DNA of 64,000 nucleotides, from NCBI GenBank assembly GCA_023333565.1, contig JAJKFH010003083.1:124001-188000 (forward strand). The letters are read 5' to 3'. The notes under the pieces were generated by a model that did no database searches, was not told where the DNA came from, and was given only the letters and a program-made list of their open reading frames with translations. Made by a program: the position numbers and the translations under genes. Source of the DNA: Puffinus mauretanicus (lineage: Eukaryota; Chordata; Aves; Procellariiformes; Procellariidae). Every line of letters starts with the position of its first letter. The stretch's first letter is position 1. Of the stretch, positions 47,570 through 61,259 are shown piece after piece.

Positions 47570-50500
47570 AAGCAAGGAGGCCAAAGCAGTGAACAAGGGA
47601 ACAAAGAGGTCTAACGAGATCTGCAGGATTTGGAAAACTCCTTTTTAAGTTAAGTTTTTCAATTAAGTGCCAAACCGGAGTTACAGCTCTTTGAATCTTT
47701 ATGTCACTTAGCAAGTAGGTTTCAAATATTTTAAGCTCCGTAGGAGAGGCCCAGCACCACTGAAGAAACCAGGGGCTGGATTGCTCAGCACTGCCAGGAG
47801 CCGAGTCCAGCCCTGGGAGTCGCTTTAAGCCTGCTGCAGTTCTGCACAGGGCAATTCAGCTCCAGTGCTGGAGCTTAAGGTGCCAGAAGCAGGGCTCTTT
47901 CTATATAGATGTAATCTGTACCACCTTTGCTGTATCTATCTATACCTCCTTTGGTGGCCATGAGCTTGGATTCGAGCCAGTTGAATTCCCATATAGGTCA
48001 TTAACTCGAAAGGCCAGGCAGGACTTGGATAGGAGCCACGTTACCCAACCTGGAGAGAAAGCTGGCTCGTTCCCCTCCAGCGTGAGGACGTGGGCTGACA
48101 CAGAGGTAACACAGACAGTCAGAAAGTTGGGTTTATGCTGCAAGGTAGCGCCAGGCTACCTTGGCAGGATGGTCTCATAAACGTCCCGAGCAATGAGCTC
48201 CTAAGCGCGCTGGATGTGAAACGCAATGGAAGGTGTAGGACTTCATACTTAGCTTTAGGCTGTTGATGAAGGAGGAAAGTTACTCTGTCCCAGCATGCGC
48301 TCCCAGTTGCTGAAAGCCCTCTCCATCTGGCACGGTCCAAATGCCTCAGCCACGTCGGCTGCTCAAATTATGATGTCTGATTTATGCACTAACAGAAAAG
48401 CAGAGAGGGAGCAAGAGAGGTGCTACAATAGCAGAAGAGGCTACATCGCTCCCTGGAGGAACTGACTCAAATTTATTTTCTCTCCAAACTGAAGCAAGGA
48501 CCTGAAAATAACGTTACCAGTCCCCTACCTTCAGATAGTTGGGTCTGGGTGTCTCCTAACAATGTCTCTTACAGAACTCAAAAAATGCTGAAGAACTCAG
48601 AAAGACACCTAATCTACAGCCCAGTGTCTCAAGTCTTACCTCTAACGAAAAAGTACAACATTTATACAAAGTGGGAAAGTCCAAACCAGGCACATTTAAA
48701 TAAATGCATTCCCAAATGCCAAAAGCTTAAACTTCTCATTTGGATAGATCTCTCTTTTCCATACCCTAGCTGAATGTTCACACAACCCAGCCGTGGTTTT
48801 TGTAGTTAAGTCTGGGTGATTGCCTCTTGCTGCCTACATGGATGTTCCTCCATTAAGGTGGAAAACGCTGACTTCAAGCCTTTTTTATTTAGTCTTCAGC
48901 TACAGCGCCACGCTACACATTAGCTACACGAAAGCCTTAAAGCATATTTAGCTCTGCTGTTGCTGAGCGGTAAAAACCTCCCTATCCACTGCTTACCCAC
49001 TTTTAAGTGACAGCTGACTAAGATTTTTTTTTTAAGACTTAAGTTGTACCCTATATGATGAACTTAAGGACACTTAAAAAAATATGGATAGAATTCAATA
49101 GCAACAACTGATAAGATACTGCAATGAACCATTTTCTTTGATAGATTTTTTTTCTCCTTATCTGCAATTATTCTATATATGCAAAAACAATCTTCAGCAT
49201 GTGGATCCGTCACACTCTGGCTCAGGACCTGCACGCAAACAGTGTAATATGCATGAATGCTTTTTAAAACCGCCCACCATAAAAACAACTTCTCTGTGCT
49301 TGTCTACTTTCCTTTGTTCCCTGTATAGGTTGATAGCTCTTACGGAGTGTTAACATCCATAATGTTGATAATGAGCTTGTCTAAATATATGATAATAGCT
49401 TTAGAAGTACTAGCAGTGCCATCAGTAGCAATTCATTGTTTGCAAGAAAATTTAAGGCAACTGTGGCATGCCCCTGCTTGGAACAAATATGACAATCAGC
49501 AGTTTTCATGTATATCATTGTAGAAAATAGAGGTAGAAATGTGGTGTCATGTTGCTTTTCTTTGCTGGCTCAAACAAAACTGTATTTAATTTACGTTAAA
49601 ATTCAGCTGTGGAAGGAACATAAATTCTTTTCAAATGTAGGATTTTTGCTTTGCTTTCTTAAATAGTAATTTTAATTCATTTCCACCTTGGCCACCATGA
49701 ATCTTGAATATAGTTTCTTATATTGGCACAAGTCCCAATCAAAAATGAGACATTACCGTGCTCCATGAGAATAAAAAGGAAGAGTCCTCAACTCGCAGCA
49801 GTTTGCAAAGCAACTGCATTTGCACACTTTTATTCAGAAATATCAGAACTACTACCTGGTCACTGCCTATCGGGTCCCGGGAGCCAACTACAGGTGGCTC
49901 AGTACTGGTTTTAGCTCAACCAGCAGATTCACAGCAGAGAGAAGTGGGTTTCACATGCAGAGTAAACAAATTCACATGAAACTCAATCTCCAATCGTGGA
50001 GCAGAGGCTGGCATCTTGCTCCTGATCCAGACTTTGGGAAGGGTTAATACCTGGTTATCTACTTTGAAAAGTCCTTTCATTTAAAGCCTAATGAGCAGAG
50101 ATGGTGAAAAATAAAATTTCTGTCCTGCAGGAAATTAAGACTATGGAGGTTTGCTTTGTCTTGGAAAAAAGAAAAATTCTGATTTTCATTAAATGAAATA
50201 GTAAAATAATTTTGAGATAGTGATTTTGACAATAACCACAGCTGAAGCAGAAGGCAAAATTAGCTCTTTCAGTCTCAAAATGCCGTTATAACGGACCATG
50301 GAAAACATCAGTGTCAAAAGTGTTTCTATGCAATGTTTCCATTCAACTGAATTGCTATTATTTCTCACATCACCAAAGCTTGCAACTATAGTTGCATCAA
50401 ATGCTGATCTGCAGAAAGTTGGAGCCCAGTTTACATCCTAGAACCATTAAGGATTTACTACAATGCAAGGTACCATTCTAGTTCAATGACATGACTTACA

Positions 50501-50830
50501 CTGGGATTAAGAGAGAAATAAGAGAAATTGCAGACAAAAGGATGCTTGGAGGTTTTTTGTCTACAGTTCCCTCCTTTCCATTAATTAGGGCACCTTTTGG
50601 ATAGTTTTAATTACAAAACAGTCCTTTTAAACTGAATTCCTGAATCAAAGCACAAGATGAATTCTGGGAGCATAAGGCTGTGCAAGCCAGCTGGAAAAAA
50701 AAAAGAGGGAGGGGATCTCTTGCAAGATGTAGTCCACGGCATCCCTTCACAAGTGTGAATGAGGCTAAGATGGCTTATATTACAGGGGTGCATGTATACT
50801 CTTAACGACAAAGTTATTAGACTTTTAACA
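47570..50830. other. Non-coding DNA, no gene seen
   Basis: 47700-48400 is GC-richer. 47770-47810 (GATTGCTCAGCACTGCCAGG) faintly recalls an old sauropsid repeat, but too weakly to call. 48900-50800 is AT-rich. A perfect 16-bp palindrome lies at 50381-50396. No gene is recognised. Confidence 0.6.
50381..50396. repeat. Perfect 16-bp palindrome
   Basis: TGCAACTATAGTTGCA equals its own reverse complement. About one is expected by chance in 64 kb. Confidence 0.5.
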
Positions 50831-50841
50831 CAATCAATTAC

Positions 50842-51791
50842 ATGCTCTCTTCCGTCTTTTTATGGTGTACTCATTTCAGGCTGGAATTTTGTCTCTGCAA
50901 CCAGAATCTGAATACAAGTGCTACCAACCCTCCCTCCCGCAAGGAGGGCAGGCACACACTCTGCTCTCCTCTCTCCTGTTGGAGATGTTGGCAGTTGGAG
51001 TCAGAGGAATGGAATAATTCACAGGGAGGGAGGAAGAAGGATGCTTCTGCTAGGGATGGACGTGCAAGTTCAGGAGCCAAGTGGGAAAGAAGAAAGTCTG
51101 AGAGAGGTGGTGAACTGGCACAGAGAGACAGTATTCCCAAACTTATTGTCCTGTTTCAGCCTTCCTCATGCCACAATTTCCTCCATTTCAGATTCCCCCA
51201 AGTCCCTGCTATCTACTTTTCCAGCCACAAACATGCTGGGCTGGCGTTCCAAATGCAAACATACCTTATACAGGAGGGAGTCTGTGAGCTGGCACCCAGG
51301 GCCTGGCTCGGCTGGACGCGTCCACGTCTTTTGTAAAACTGCCGTGACCAGTAAGGCGGCCAGAAGCAATGCCTCAAAGCACCATGCTGGCAGCAGGCGC
51401 TAGGTTTCAGCCTGGCCATGCAGGTAACATGCCATGCCTGGCCCCCGCTGACAGCAAAACTGCAAGGGAGAGCTGGAGCCAGAAGCTGCTCCATTTCTTA
51501 TCTTGCCATTCCTTCTTTTTCCCCCTTTTTGCAGGTGTTTCTCATTATTTTCATTCCACAAGCACACTGGAGAGCAACAGAAAAAGCTACAGTCCACCTC
51601 AGCTAGCTTTTCCATTTCCCCTAGCTGTTACGACCTCTCCTATTGTCAGAAGAATAGCAGGCAGGATTCTCCTCCTATGCCACAGCGCCTTTTATAAAGC
51701 AATAAAGGAGAAAGTTAACCTGAAAGCTTTAACGCTTATCCACTGCTCTAGCTATTTCCTGAATCTGATAAAATGTTTAGAAAGATTCTGA
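50842..51791. other. Stop-poor patch with overlapping frames
   Basis: Two plus-strand frames (50842-51336, 164 codons; 50918-51403, 161 codons) overlap almost completely and are followed by a third (51369-51791, 140 codons), with minus-strand frames over the same bases. Simultaneous openness in several frames is what GC-rich non-coding DNA does, and no translation resembles a family I know. A long pyrimidine tract ending in CAG at 51534 makes an excellent 3' splice-site look-alike. Two more lie at about 51138 and 51190. Confidence 0.45.
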
Positions 51792-51799
51792 AGAGTGAT

Positions 51800-54700
51800 T
51801 ACTTCTCAGAGTTGAGCCTTTGCACTGCTGGTGCTGACTGCCTAGAGCTGCTCAAAGACTCACCCTTCAGTCCTTCAACCTTTCACACCGGGGAGCTAAA
51901 GCAGTGCCACTCCGAGATAGCACCCACGCTTCCACCCCGCAAAGTGGGGGAATCAAATCATCCGATTTGATGAAGCAAGCAATGCAGTTTGACCTGCCAG
52001 CTATGTTCAAGGCACTCCTGTACTCACAGAGCGCGCCCGGCTGATGGCGTGTGTTAACTGCGTGACAGCTACGTCAGCTCTAAACACGCATGGACCACGC
52101 AGCCACCTCTGGACGCAGCACGACTGCTGCTGTGTGGTGCTAAGGCAGCTGCGAATAGCTTCTTATTCTTATGCTCTGTGTTCCCTAGCACCTCCAGGTT
52201 ATCCTTAGGGAAGACCGATGTGGCATTCCTGTTGTACATACGTGCAGATACAACATCTCTGCTCTCACCCCAATACAAACAGTGTGTTAGTCATTCCGAA
52301 AAAGGCTGCAACGTGGAGAAAAAGCTGGCTGTCTTGGAAGAATTTCCACACTCCATAATTGCCTTCTGGTTCGTCTCAGGAGCAGTAAATCTGTTACCTT
52401 TACTTCCTTGACAATAAGTAAAGCAAGATGGAAATACAGATACTGGAGCTTTTATTAAACTTATTCCAGTGCTTGCAGAACTGGGAAAGGAAATGTTTTA
52501 TTCATTCACCTGAATCTATAGCAGTCATTACCAATATTTGTGGCAGTTAAGAGCCATACCAAAATACACAACAATAAAATCATGGGTTGATAACCATAAC
52601 ACATATTTTACCTACACTGGAGCCCAAAACTACTTATGTCTTCCAAATCACGATGAGTTCCCAGCAAAGACAGGAGAATTTATTCCACATCATATTCAAG
52701 ACGTCGAATGGGAGTTTTCTGTATGCTTCCCTAATTTAGTCTCTCTGAATGTCTGCCATCATTTTGTTCTACATCAGGAAGAAAACCAACACAATAAGCA
52801 GAGGAAACTGGGCATGGAATGGGACTTCTAAAATATAAATGGGCTTTGAGTGACCTGGCAACAATATACATGTCTGATGTCATTCTGAGAGGCATTTCTC
52901 AAAGAAAGAATCCTCAGAGTAGACTATGTAGGTTTTGGATTCTTACTTTTCTTGGAGGATTTATGGAAGCCCTTATCTACAGAGGCACCATTCCTTGCTC
53001 CAGAATGGCCTCATTCCAAATTGCTTTACATTAAAGCCATAATTTAACCTACATGCTTTCACACAAGGCCCAAAACTGCTAAAAATACATGCTTACAAAA
53101 ATTTTGTCTATGCTGAAATTCTGATTATCTGTTGAAATCTTTATCTTACAAGAAATTCCATGTGGCTCACTCAGCTTCAGATTGGTTCTGCTAATCACTC
53201 TTCCCAAAGAGCTTGCTGGTGAAGTTTAAACTGTATTTTCTTACAACCTGGGTTTTCTGGATTATTTTCAGCAACGATTTTATTTCTCCTGGTTATTTTT
53301 TCTTAGTGTAAATCCTCTTTTCTTTACTAGGGTGTTTTTATGCTATGACAGCTGTGGCAAGGCATATGTCCTCGAAAATGACATGTGGAAAAGAAGAATC
53401 TTCTACCATCCAGTGCCACCATACAGCTAAGAAAATGCTGACTTTCCAAGTCATGCAAGGAAACTGGGCACTGTAATACACACCTGTACCTTATGTTCAC
53501 GGGAACAAGGCGGGCCACCTCCAGTGATATTAAGGAAACCTTGAAAACAAGGGATTTCAGCTGGTTAGAGCTCTTCACCCAGCAACAAACACAGCTCCCT
53601 TTGCATCTTGGACCACCACCTATGTATGCTTTCACGATACTGCTGGAATTCCATACTGCTATTTCCAAGCAGCATAAAACAGCCATCTCACCAGAAAAGG
53701 AAAAAAGAAAAAAAGTATTAGAAACCATTTTCAGCTATGTATTGGGAACACATTGGCAGGAAACTTCCCCCGCCCTAGAAGTCCTAGAAGATGCAGAAGC
53801 TTTAAAGCAAGCTATCATATCCAATGACAAACTTACTTATTCCCACTGCTGAGCCAAATTCCAATTACTTCTGTAAGTACAGAAATAGCAGTAGACCTAA
53901 TTAGGAAATGTATCTCATGAAAGCTTTTCTTTCCCACTTTTCTTCAGTTTTTCTAAGAAGCTCCAATGACAAATTTTAAACTGAGCATATTTGGACTTCT
54001 CCACACATTCAGTGCCATGCACTTCTGGTTTAGTGCTAAGCTCATCACTTTTTTTGTTGTAGCTGACTAAAGATTTACTTTCTACTGGGCACCTAAGGAA
54101 GGAATAATTAGTCTTGTAAAGAGTAGCTAGATTTTAAAGAAAAGCCTTTAAAGGGTAAGGATCAGCCTACATCAAGAAAAAATAAAAATACCGCATTTCT
54201 CTCTGACAAAGAAAATGCAGGGAGGAGAGCCATGCGTCAACTGTATTTTGGGAAGGAAGGCTCTTCGGTATTCCTGAGGAGTGCAAAACATCCAGAATTT
54301 CTGGCCAATATTTCTGCCTTGAAAACAAACTAAACATTAAGAAGTTCTCTGAGCTTTTTCTCAGCTTATGCTTCCTCTATTTAAACTATTGCTGTCAAGA
54401 CCTTGGTACTGTCCTGCAGACCTGCTTCATCGGTATGTGAGACACTGGGAACGGCAGTATGCAACAGTGCAAAACTGGGCTTTTTATTGCGGGGAGGTAG
54501 TTATGAAACACCTTTTCGTATTTATGATTTTCTCAAAAGTTGGTTACAAGGTACAGCTAAGGGCAGAGACTTCCAAAAAACATTACCAAGCTTGACAATC
54601 TGCATCGTTTAGAGAAACAGAGACACATTTACGTAAAAGCACACAGGGGTATCGCCAGCCAGTTTGTTGAAAGCTCTGTATGGCCAAACAAACAACAGCT

Positions 54701-56380
54701 TGGATCTTTACTGCAAAGGAAAGTAAAATAAAATTTTAATTAAAATAAAATCTGATGAAAATGGGGAAATCAGATTTGTACAGACACACAGATGATGTTT
54801 TATATACACGTCCACCTGCAGAGGCAAATGTCTCTCTTTGTGCACATACATATTCCACAAACACACTTCATTCCCCTGAAGTAACTGTGCTTCAGATTAG
54901 CTTTTCATGCATTTCTTGTACCTTAGATCTTCTCTTTCTTTCTGACAATAACAGACAGCTAGACACGATGATGTGTCATGAGTTTGTTTCCCAGTTATGG
55001 GAATGAAGCCATGAAATTATCACACTTTCAAGATGTCACTGAAACCTTAATTTTTTTCAAGATTTGAACTGCAACACCGGAGTTTGCAAACACAAAAACA
55101 CAGAGACATCCAACTGTTGGGACATCCCCAATATGAGGGATAGCAAATAGCTTCTGCATAGCTTTCTCTTTTCCCAAACAACCTTTTAAAGATTAGCTTT
55201 TTCCCTCCTTCAGTCCTCGCTTCATTGTTATTTTTTCCAGCTCCTGGCCTGCCAGTTCCTGCAGCTTTCCCATAGACTACAGTTCCTCCTGCCCCAGGAG
55301 TCCCTTGATGGCTAATCTTTCTTCATTAACTCTACCCAACTGAAAGTGTAATTCCCACTGGGAACTGAACATAATCTAAGCAGTTATGACTTAATTCTGT
55401 TTTCACTTACACTTCTGAATATTACAGAAGTCCCTCAGGTTCATTTGTGAGAGCAGAACAAAGCCTACCACCGTTTGCCCAAAGATACTCGTTTTGTAGG
55501 ATTTTACAGGATTGCTAAATCCCAGCTCTGCTTGGCAGTCTCACGGACAAAAAGCTATTCCCAATTATTTTGTATCAAAAGACAGAGCTGGTGAATCACA
55601 AGAGCATCACAGGAACCAGGCAGCCAGACCCTCTTTTGGGTTTCCAGACCAGCCGCTAGCATGGGTCAAGAGAAAAGCTACAAACCCCTGTCCTGGTCCC
55701 AGGAGGCTCATTAAGCACAAGTCTCCCATCTTGTGCCTAACACTCTGAGGGCACTTCTAAAATATCACTTTTCTCCCCTCTGCTTAATCACCTTGCACCC
55801 TTGCTGTCTTCCAGAGGCACCGGGGTAGATGGCTACAAAAGAAGTTTTAAATTTTGAAAGATTTTCATTTAGCCTTACACCGAGATTAAAGTTTTGAAGG
55901 GCTTCCTACTCATTCCAGTGCTGCTAAATAACCCTGGTGGATTTGAGAGCTGGAGGTTGTTTTCGTACAGAATTGTCTGTTAACCTGTGAATTCTCAGAG
56001 CTTTCTGGGAAAGGAAATGCAACTCAAGCCCATCGACACAAACAGAGAGATTCCTTTGGATCCCACTCCCTGTGTTACAGAACTTATAAATTGACTAGAA
56101 CTAGCAACGTGGATGTGTCTTGCCTTCTCAAGCAACAGAAACCTGTTACAATATTGGATTTACTAATTCCAAACACAGCATTTCTAATCTCGTTCAGTTT
56201 TACAGGACCATGGCTAACTCTACAGAATTGCAATAAATTAGTGTAAGAACAACAATAGACTAACATTCCCATAAAATAAACAAACTTCACTGTGTTAAAA
56301 CCAAGTAATCAACTTTATGAAAAATTTCGTTTCTGATTAATAGAGGTCTTCTCTAACGTGACATGCTTTGATTAAGCATT
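51800..56380. other. Non-coding DNA, no gene seen
   Basis: AT-rich sequence with scattered 60-130-codon frames on both strands, none recognisable. The longest minus-strand frame (53327-53728) overlaps a 119-codon plus-strand frame (53493-53852). No simple repeats longer than about 12 bases were noted. Confidence 0.6.
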
Positions 56381-56394
56381 AACCCTCTCTCTGG

Positions 56395-56600
56395 GGATAA
56401 CCCAATGCCAGCTTGCAGGTAGCAGTATTTTTAATAATACAACAAATTGTCTATATAGCAATACTGATTAGATGTCAAGGATGAATTTATTTTGCATTCA
56501 CTTTGCAAGTGCTGGAATGAATGACAATTAATTAATGTAATAATAGCTGGTTGTTTCTATTAGTATTTTTTACTTTCTCACTGCGTTGCTGATACCCAGA
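56395..56600. promoter_or_regulatory. Candidate conserved enhancer block
   Basis: AT-rich, non-repetitive block with TTTTTAATAATACAAC, CTATATAG, CTGATTAGATG and ACAATTAATTAATG at 56524-56537, which overlaps two homeodomain palindromes. Stops occur in every frame. Motif-based inference only. Confidence 0.3.
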
Positions 56601-56604
56601 CTCT

Positions 56605-59600
56605 CATTTTCCAGTTTCCTGTGATGTTGACTAGTAAATGAAAAAGTAAAGCCATTCCCACTTTCCTCATCTTTGAAAGACTCCTCTATTTGACTGAATT
56701 GCAATACTGAAGGACATCAAGGAAACTAGAGACAATGCTATTCAAATCCCACCAGTTATGGAAAAATAATGGCAGTGAAAAGTCAAATAAAAAAACCTGT
56801 AAGTCGAGATTTAAAAAAAAAAAAAAAGCCAAAAGTTATTGTTTACATCAGTATTCCAAAACCTACAGAACTGACCTACTTTTCGAGATGTTGTGTAACC
56901 ATTGTTCATGCAGGGAGTAAGAACAGGGTTCTCGGCACTTGAAAAAAAAAATCTAGTCACATATTTTAGTGCCTATGTGTGGATTTGAAACTTTAAGTGC
57001 TCTACAAATTTTCGTTCTGCAGCCCAGGAGCGCGCAGTACCATGCAGGACTGTGCTAATTCCCGTGCTAGCTCAGCTGAAGGCAGCAGCACGGCTGTACC
57101 ACCACAGCACTCTGCCTGCAGTTTTATGCCCTGCTTTTAGGACATACCTTCTGGCACGTCCAGGCGGCAGGGTAATGCATGTAGAAGACGTTCAATTACA
57201 CGTGGGACCCGTGCCTGAGACCCAGACATTTTCAAACATGAAAAACGTGTCCCGAGCCCCAAAACAGCAAGAGGAGAAGTTGAGACTCTGAAGATCTCAC
57301 AGCCAGACAGAAGAGATACCAGAACCAGAAGTGTCGCCAAACCAGAGGTCTCTGGATTATCAAAGGCCTTGTCCTGATTTGCTTTGATCAAGACCTTGGA
57401 AGGAAGGGAACAGAGGCAAAGATGTGCTGAAGTTTCTGACCATAAACAGAAATACACTGAAAAGAAATCCTGAACAGCGATCCTTTCTTGAGCAAAACTA
57501 GTCACATTTCTTGCTGTTTTGGTACAAAACTGCCTGTGGGTTGGTCTCGCTTATCAATGACCTCAATCACCTTACTCTATCTGATCCCATATTTCTAATT
57601 TAGACTCGCAGCCCTTGCTGGCCTCTAGATCAGGGAGCTGGACAAGTCACCAGATCCAAAAAAATCTGTGTCGCTCCCTTGTTTACATAACTCACGACAG
57701 CCTCTGTTCAGCAATAATTGCACAGCTGAAGCCTGAAGATGGCATGACAAACTGGTGTCAGCTGGCTCTCAGTGGGTTCTCCAGCCACGCAAACTGATGG
57801 AGGGGGATAAGAGCAGACATCCTGGCACTCGAAGGTGGAGCCAAGCCACTGACAAGTCATTCATGGAGCGTGGAGTGGCGATCTGATGGGTGGTGGGTGT
57901 AACGCTGGCCTACAGACAGGATTGAACCAGCCTCAAAAATCACAGAGAGGTAGTGTGAGGCATCACACGTGCACGTCACGTGGCCAAGAAGGAAATGACA
58001 GTCCGACAGCATGGCTACGGGCCCTGACAATATATGCTTCGCTGAACTGGCAGTTCTGCTTACCTGTCCAGGGCGAAGAAAATCTTTGTTGCAGAAGAAT
58101 TTCTGATCCCCTCTCTCCTCCCAGTAAAAACAACAGATTGAATGGGGATCAGGTAAGAATACTCATCACAAGGCCGAGATCAAAGGCAGACGGTGTCAAA
58201 TGGAGAGACAAGAAGATGCTGTCCTGTGGCAATCCCTTTGGTAGGCAGTCATGGTAAGAAAACGGGAACAGATCTCTGCAGAGAAAGTAGGTCTCAGATG
58301 GCCTTCAGCTCACCGGATCCCGGTTGGCCAAGTGGAATTACTCAGAATTGATAAGGTTACCAGCAAACACTGAATCAGAGAAAATCATGACAGTTGTGAT
58401 CACACTGTAACAGTAAGTGTCACACAGATTCAGAGACACGAGCCATACTTGTTCCCAAACTAGAATACTAGGTCAGGATGGTGGCAATCTGACCCTAAAT
58501 CTTTAAATTTATTAGTGCAGTCTCCATAAATCCAGGATGAAGCACTGAAAAACCCTCAGAAATGTAATTGCCTTGCCTTCAGCTTAGCTAACTGGATCAA
58601 AACTGAAGAAGCTTTTGCCAGGAGCAAACCCCATTCACTGAGCAAGATTCTGCTGTAACTGAACAAATACGAGTAGTTGTGTACTTGGCTTAATAGTCTG
58701 AGGACGGAAAAGGAAAAAAAAAACAAAACCCAAACAAACAAGAGAAAATCCCTGTTGGCTACACCAGCAAGTTGGCTGGGCCAGCAGTCTCCAAGCCAGT
58801 TAGAAGCTGGCTCGGAGCTGTCAGGGCTGCTTTAGCTGGTGCCATGGGGCTGGACTGGACCAGTCTACAACGCAGAAGGCTGCTCACTGCACGGCCTGCC
58901 CAGGTGCCTGCTGCGCTCTCAAGCATGCCTGCAGCATGAGGGCATCAATCACTGGCAAAGACAACATTTCTTGTGTGCATGGTCCTCTCCAAAGTAATAT
59001 AAGCACCAGGAATAGCAGTCCAAAGATTAAATATGACCATTGCAAGCAGCATATGTTTGAAAGGTTGATTTAGTTGAAGGAGCTATAGCATGGCAATACT
59101 GCAGCACTCCAGCACAAGAAAAATTAGGGACTGTTGCCCGAACAGCAGTCAGTGTGCTGTGCCACTTGCTGCATCCTGACCAGGAGGAGGAGAGGAGAGG
59201 AGACACCACCTTCAACAGATATTGCAGGAAGACACTGTCCTGTCCCACATAGGCATGAGTCTTCCCACAGGCCAAAATGGGTCTGAGGAGTCATGCCGAG
59301 AAGTTCAGCGTAGTTAGATGTTACTGCTAAGGAAAGGACTTTCATTTCCTGGCAGCTTTAATATATGAAAGGCTTACATGAGTATTGTTTCTGTCTGGGT
59401 TATTTGTAGCCCAGAGTAGAGACTTGGCTGTCCTCCATCTAATACAAAGTTTCTGAATAATTTGTTATAAGACAAAGTAATTTCATAGCCTGCAGTGCTG
59501 CGTTAAAGACTTCGCAAACCTGAATCAGCATTTGAGGAAAACCTGTTATCAGAAAAGAGGCAGTACGTTCCTACTTATCAGCAAATGCTTAATATAAGAA

Positions 59601-61210
59601 CGTTTTCTCCTATATGACAGATTTCAAAATAAGAAGTGTCTTTTTTTAATTTATATGAGCAGCAGTTAATATTTTTCATTACCAACACAATTTTCAATGC
59701 TAATAAAGTCAGATTAATTCAAAGGTGGTTTCATAAATAATCACCATCAATAGTTTGAATAATTTCACTGAATAAAAACCTCATCCTTCATAGTATTTAC
59801 TTACAATGCGACTGGTGGCAAAAGCCTAATGTCCACTGGAAGTGGTAACTATGTAAACAGTGTAAGCGAATGGCTTGGTCTTTCGAAGAAAAATTAAGAC
59901 AAGAATATTTTCCAAAAACCCACAAAAGCCCCGGGCTAAGGAGAACAGTCATTTCAAGGAGCGTGACTTGTGCAGAAAGTGTGAATGCTTCTGGAGCAGG
60001 GCAAAGTCATGGCCCTGCCAGAGCCATTTCTAACAAATTGCAATGCATGTGCTATTGCAAATTATTACAGAAAAATTAAAAATACCTGGTAGGAGGTAGG
60101 AGAATAGACTCCCAGGGCCACTGGGAAATTTCTTGCCCAGAGAAAGGAATTTGTTCATGCAAACAGATAGTAAACTGGAAGGAAAAGAACAGCAGCTTTC
60201 CCAGTCAGTTTGCTGATGTATGTTTTTGCTGAGTAAATTAAAATAAAGGATTTCTCCTGGAGAGAATATTCATCTTCTGTAACGTGTCACTTGTGGCAAT
60301 CCAAGAAATAAAGGAGACCAAACTTTTATATGCAGTATAATTAGAAGAAAGAGCAGTAAAAGCAAAAGCAAGAGGACATTTATTAATGTAATTGTTTAAA
60401 GGTGGCAGGAACCTGGATTTCCAGGTATAAAATATAAAGTTGCGTATTTTTAAATGTTCATTTTCTGAAGTAATTTTCATTCTTAACATAACCTAGTGTT
60501 ATAAGAAAAAGCCAGGAATGCATGTATCGATCTGTTCGCTGGGGACTTCTAATCATAAATCTCCCAGGAAGGGGATCCTGTTCAATTCTGCTACAGAACA
60601 CCAGCACCGAACTTATTATATAAGCACAGACTGTGCAATTGCCATTAAAAAGGTTACTTAAGAATGTCTTTGCAAACAGAAGAACCAAATTGCTGTGCTT
60701 TGAATTCACCTTCATTTCTTAATTGGATAAGCGGTACCTATCTGCCCATAAATAATGAAAGGTAACAACAGTGTAAATGCTCCTGTGAATAAACTTTCGG
60801 GAATATTCACATAGGGAGTTACTCTGAAAACCCTTTTAAACGTTTGCATCATAAATTAAAAGAAAATACGAAGTTACTGGTAAGCCTCTTGTTCTGCACA
60901 GGCTTATAACAAACAGCTATTTCCTTAGTCAATACTCAGCATTTAGAACAATTAAAGAAAATATGTTAAAATAAGATCACTAAGTTTGATATATTTTACT
61001 CTCCGTGCCTAACAACAAATGAAAACTGTCTCAGCGAAAATATAACAATACTTAAATACAAACTTACTCATCTTATGAGCTCTTTGGGCATCAAGCCACA
61101 TTAAGGAATCAAAATAAGATTTTTTTAGTTAAATGCCTGTCGAACTCCTTGCAGTGATTTTCTGTCACTGCCAGTTAGCTACAGTCTACTGATAACCCAC
61201 TGAAGTTCCT
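56605..61210. other. Non-coding DNA, no gene seen
   Basis: A15 lies at 56813-56827, an A-rich tract at 58708-58738 and a purine-rich (GGA/GAGGA) tract at 59182-59204. Near 58044-58158 splice-like signals occur on both strands: plus-strand CCCAG at 58124 and CAG before GTAAGA at 58152; minus-strand ACAG before GTAAGC near 58054. The 123-codon plus-strand frame 57886-58257 covers them but is not recognisable. 59500-61200 is AT-rich with nothing notable. Confidence 0.55.
56813..56827 (+). repeat. Poly-A tract
   Basis: Fifteen consecutive As, with no recognisable retrocopy upstream. Confidence 0.8.
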
Positions 61211-61230
61211 TACAACACACTACTAGGGAA

Positions 61231-61248
61231 TCAATGCCATGGCATTGA
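61231..61248. repeat. Perfect 18-bp palindrome
   Basis: TCAATGCCATGGCATTGA equals its own reverse complement, the longest perfect spacer-free palindrome I found in the window. Roughly 0.25 such palindromes are expected by chance in 64 kb of random sequence, so it is mildly unusual. Confidence 0.6.
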
Positions 61249-61259
61249 ATAGCACCCTC

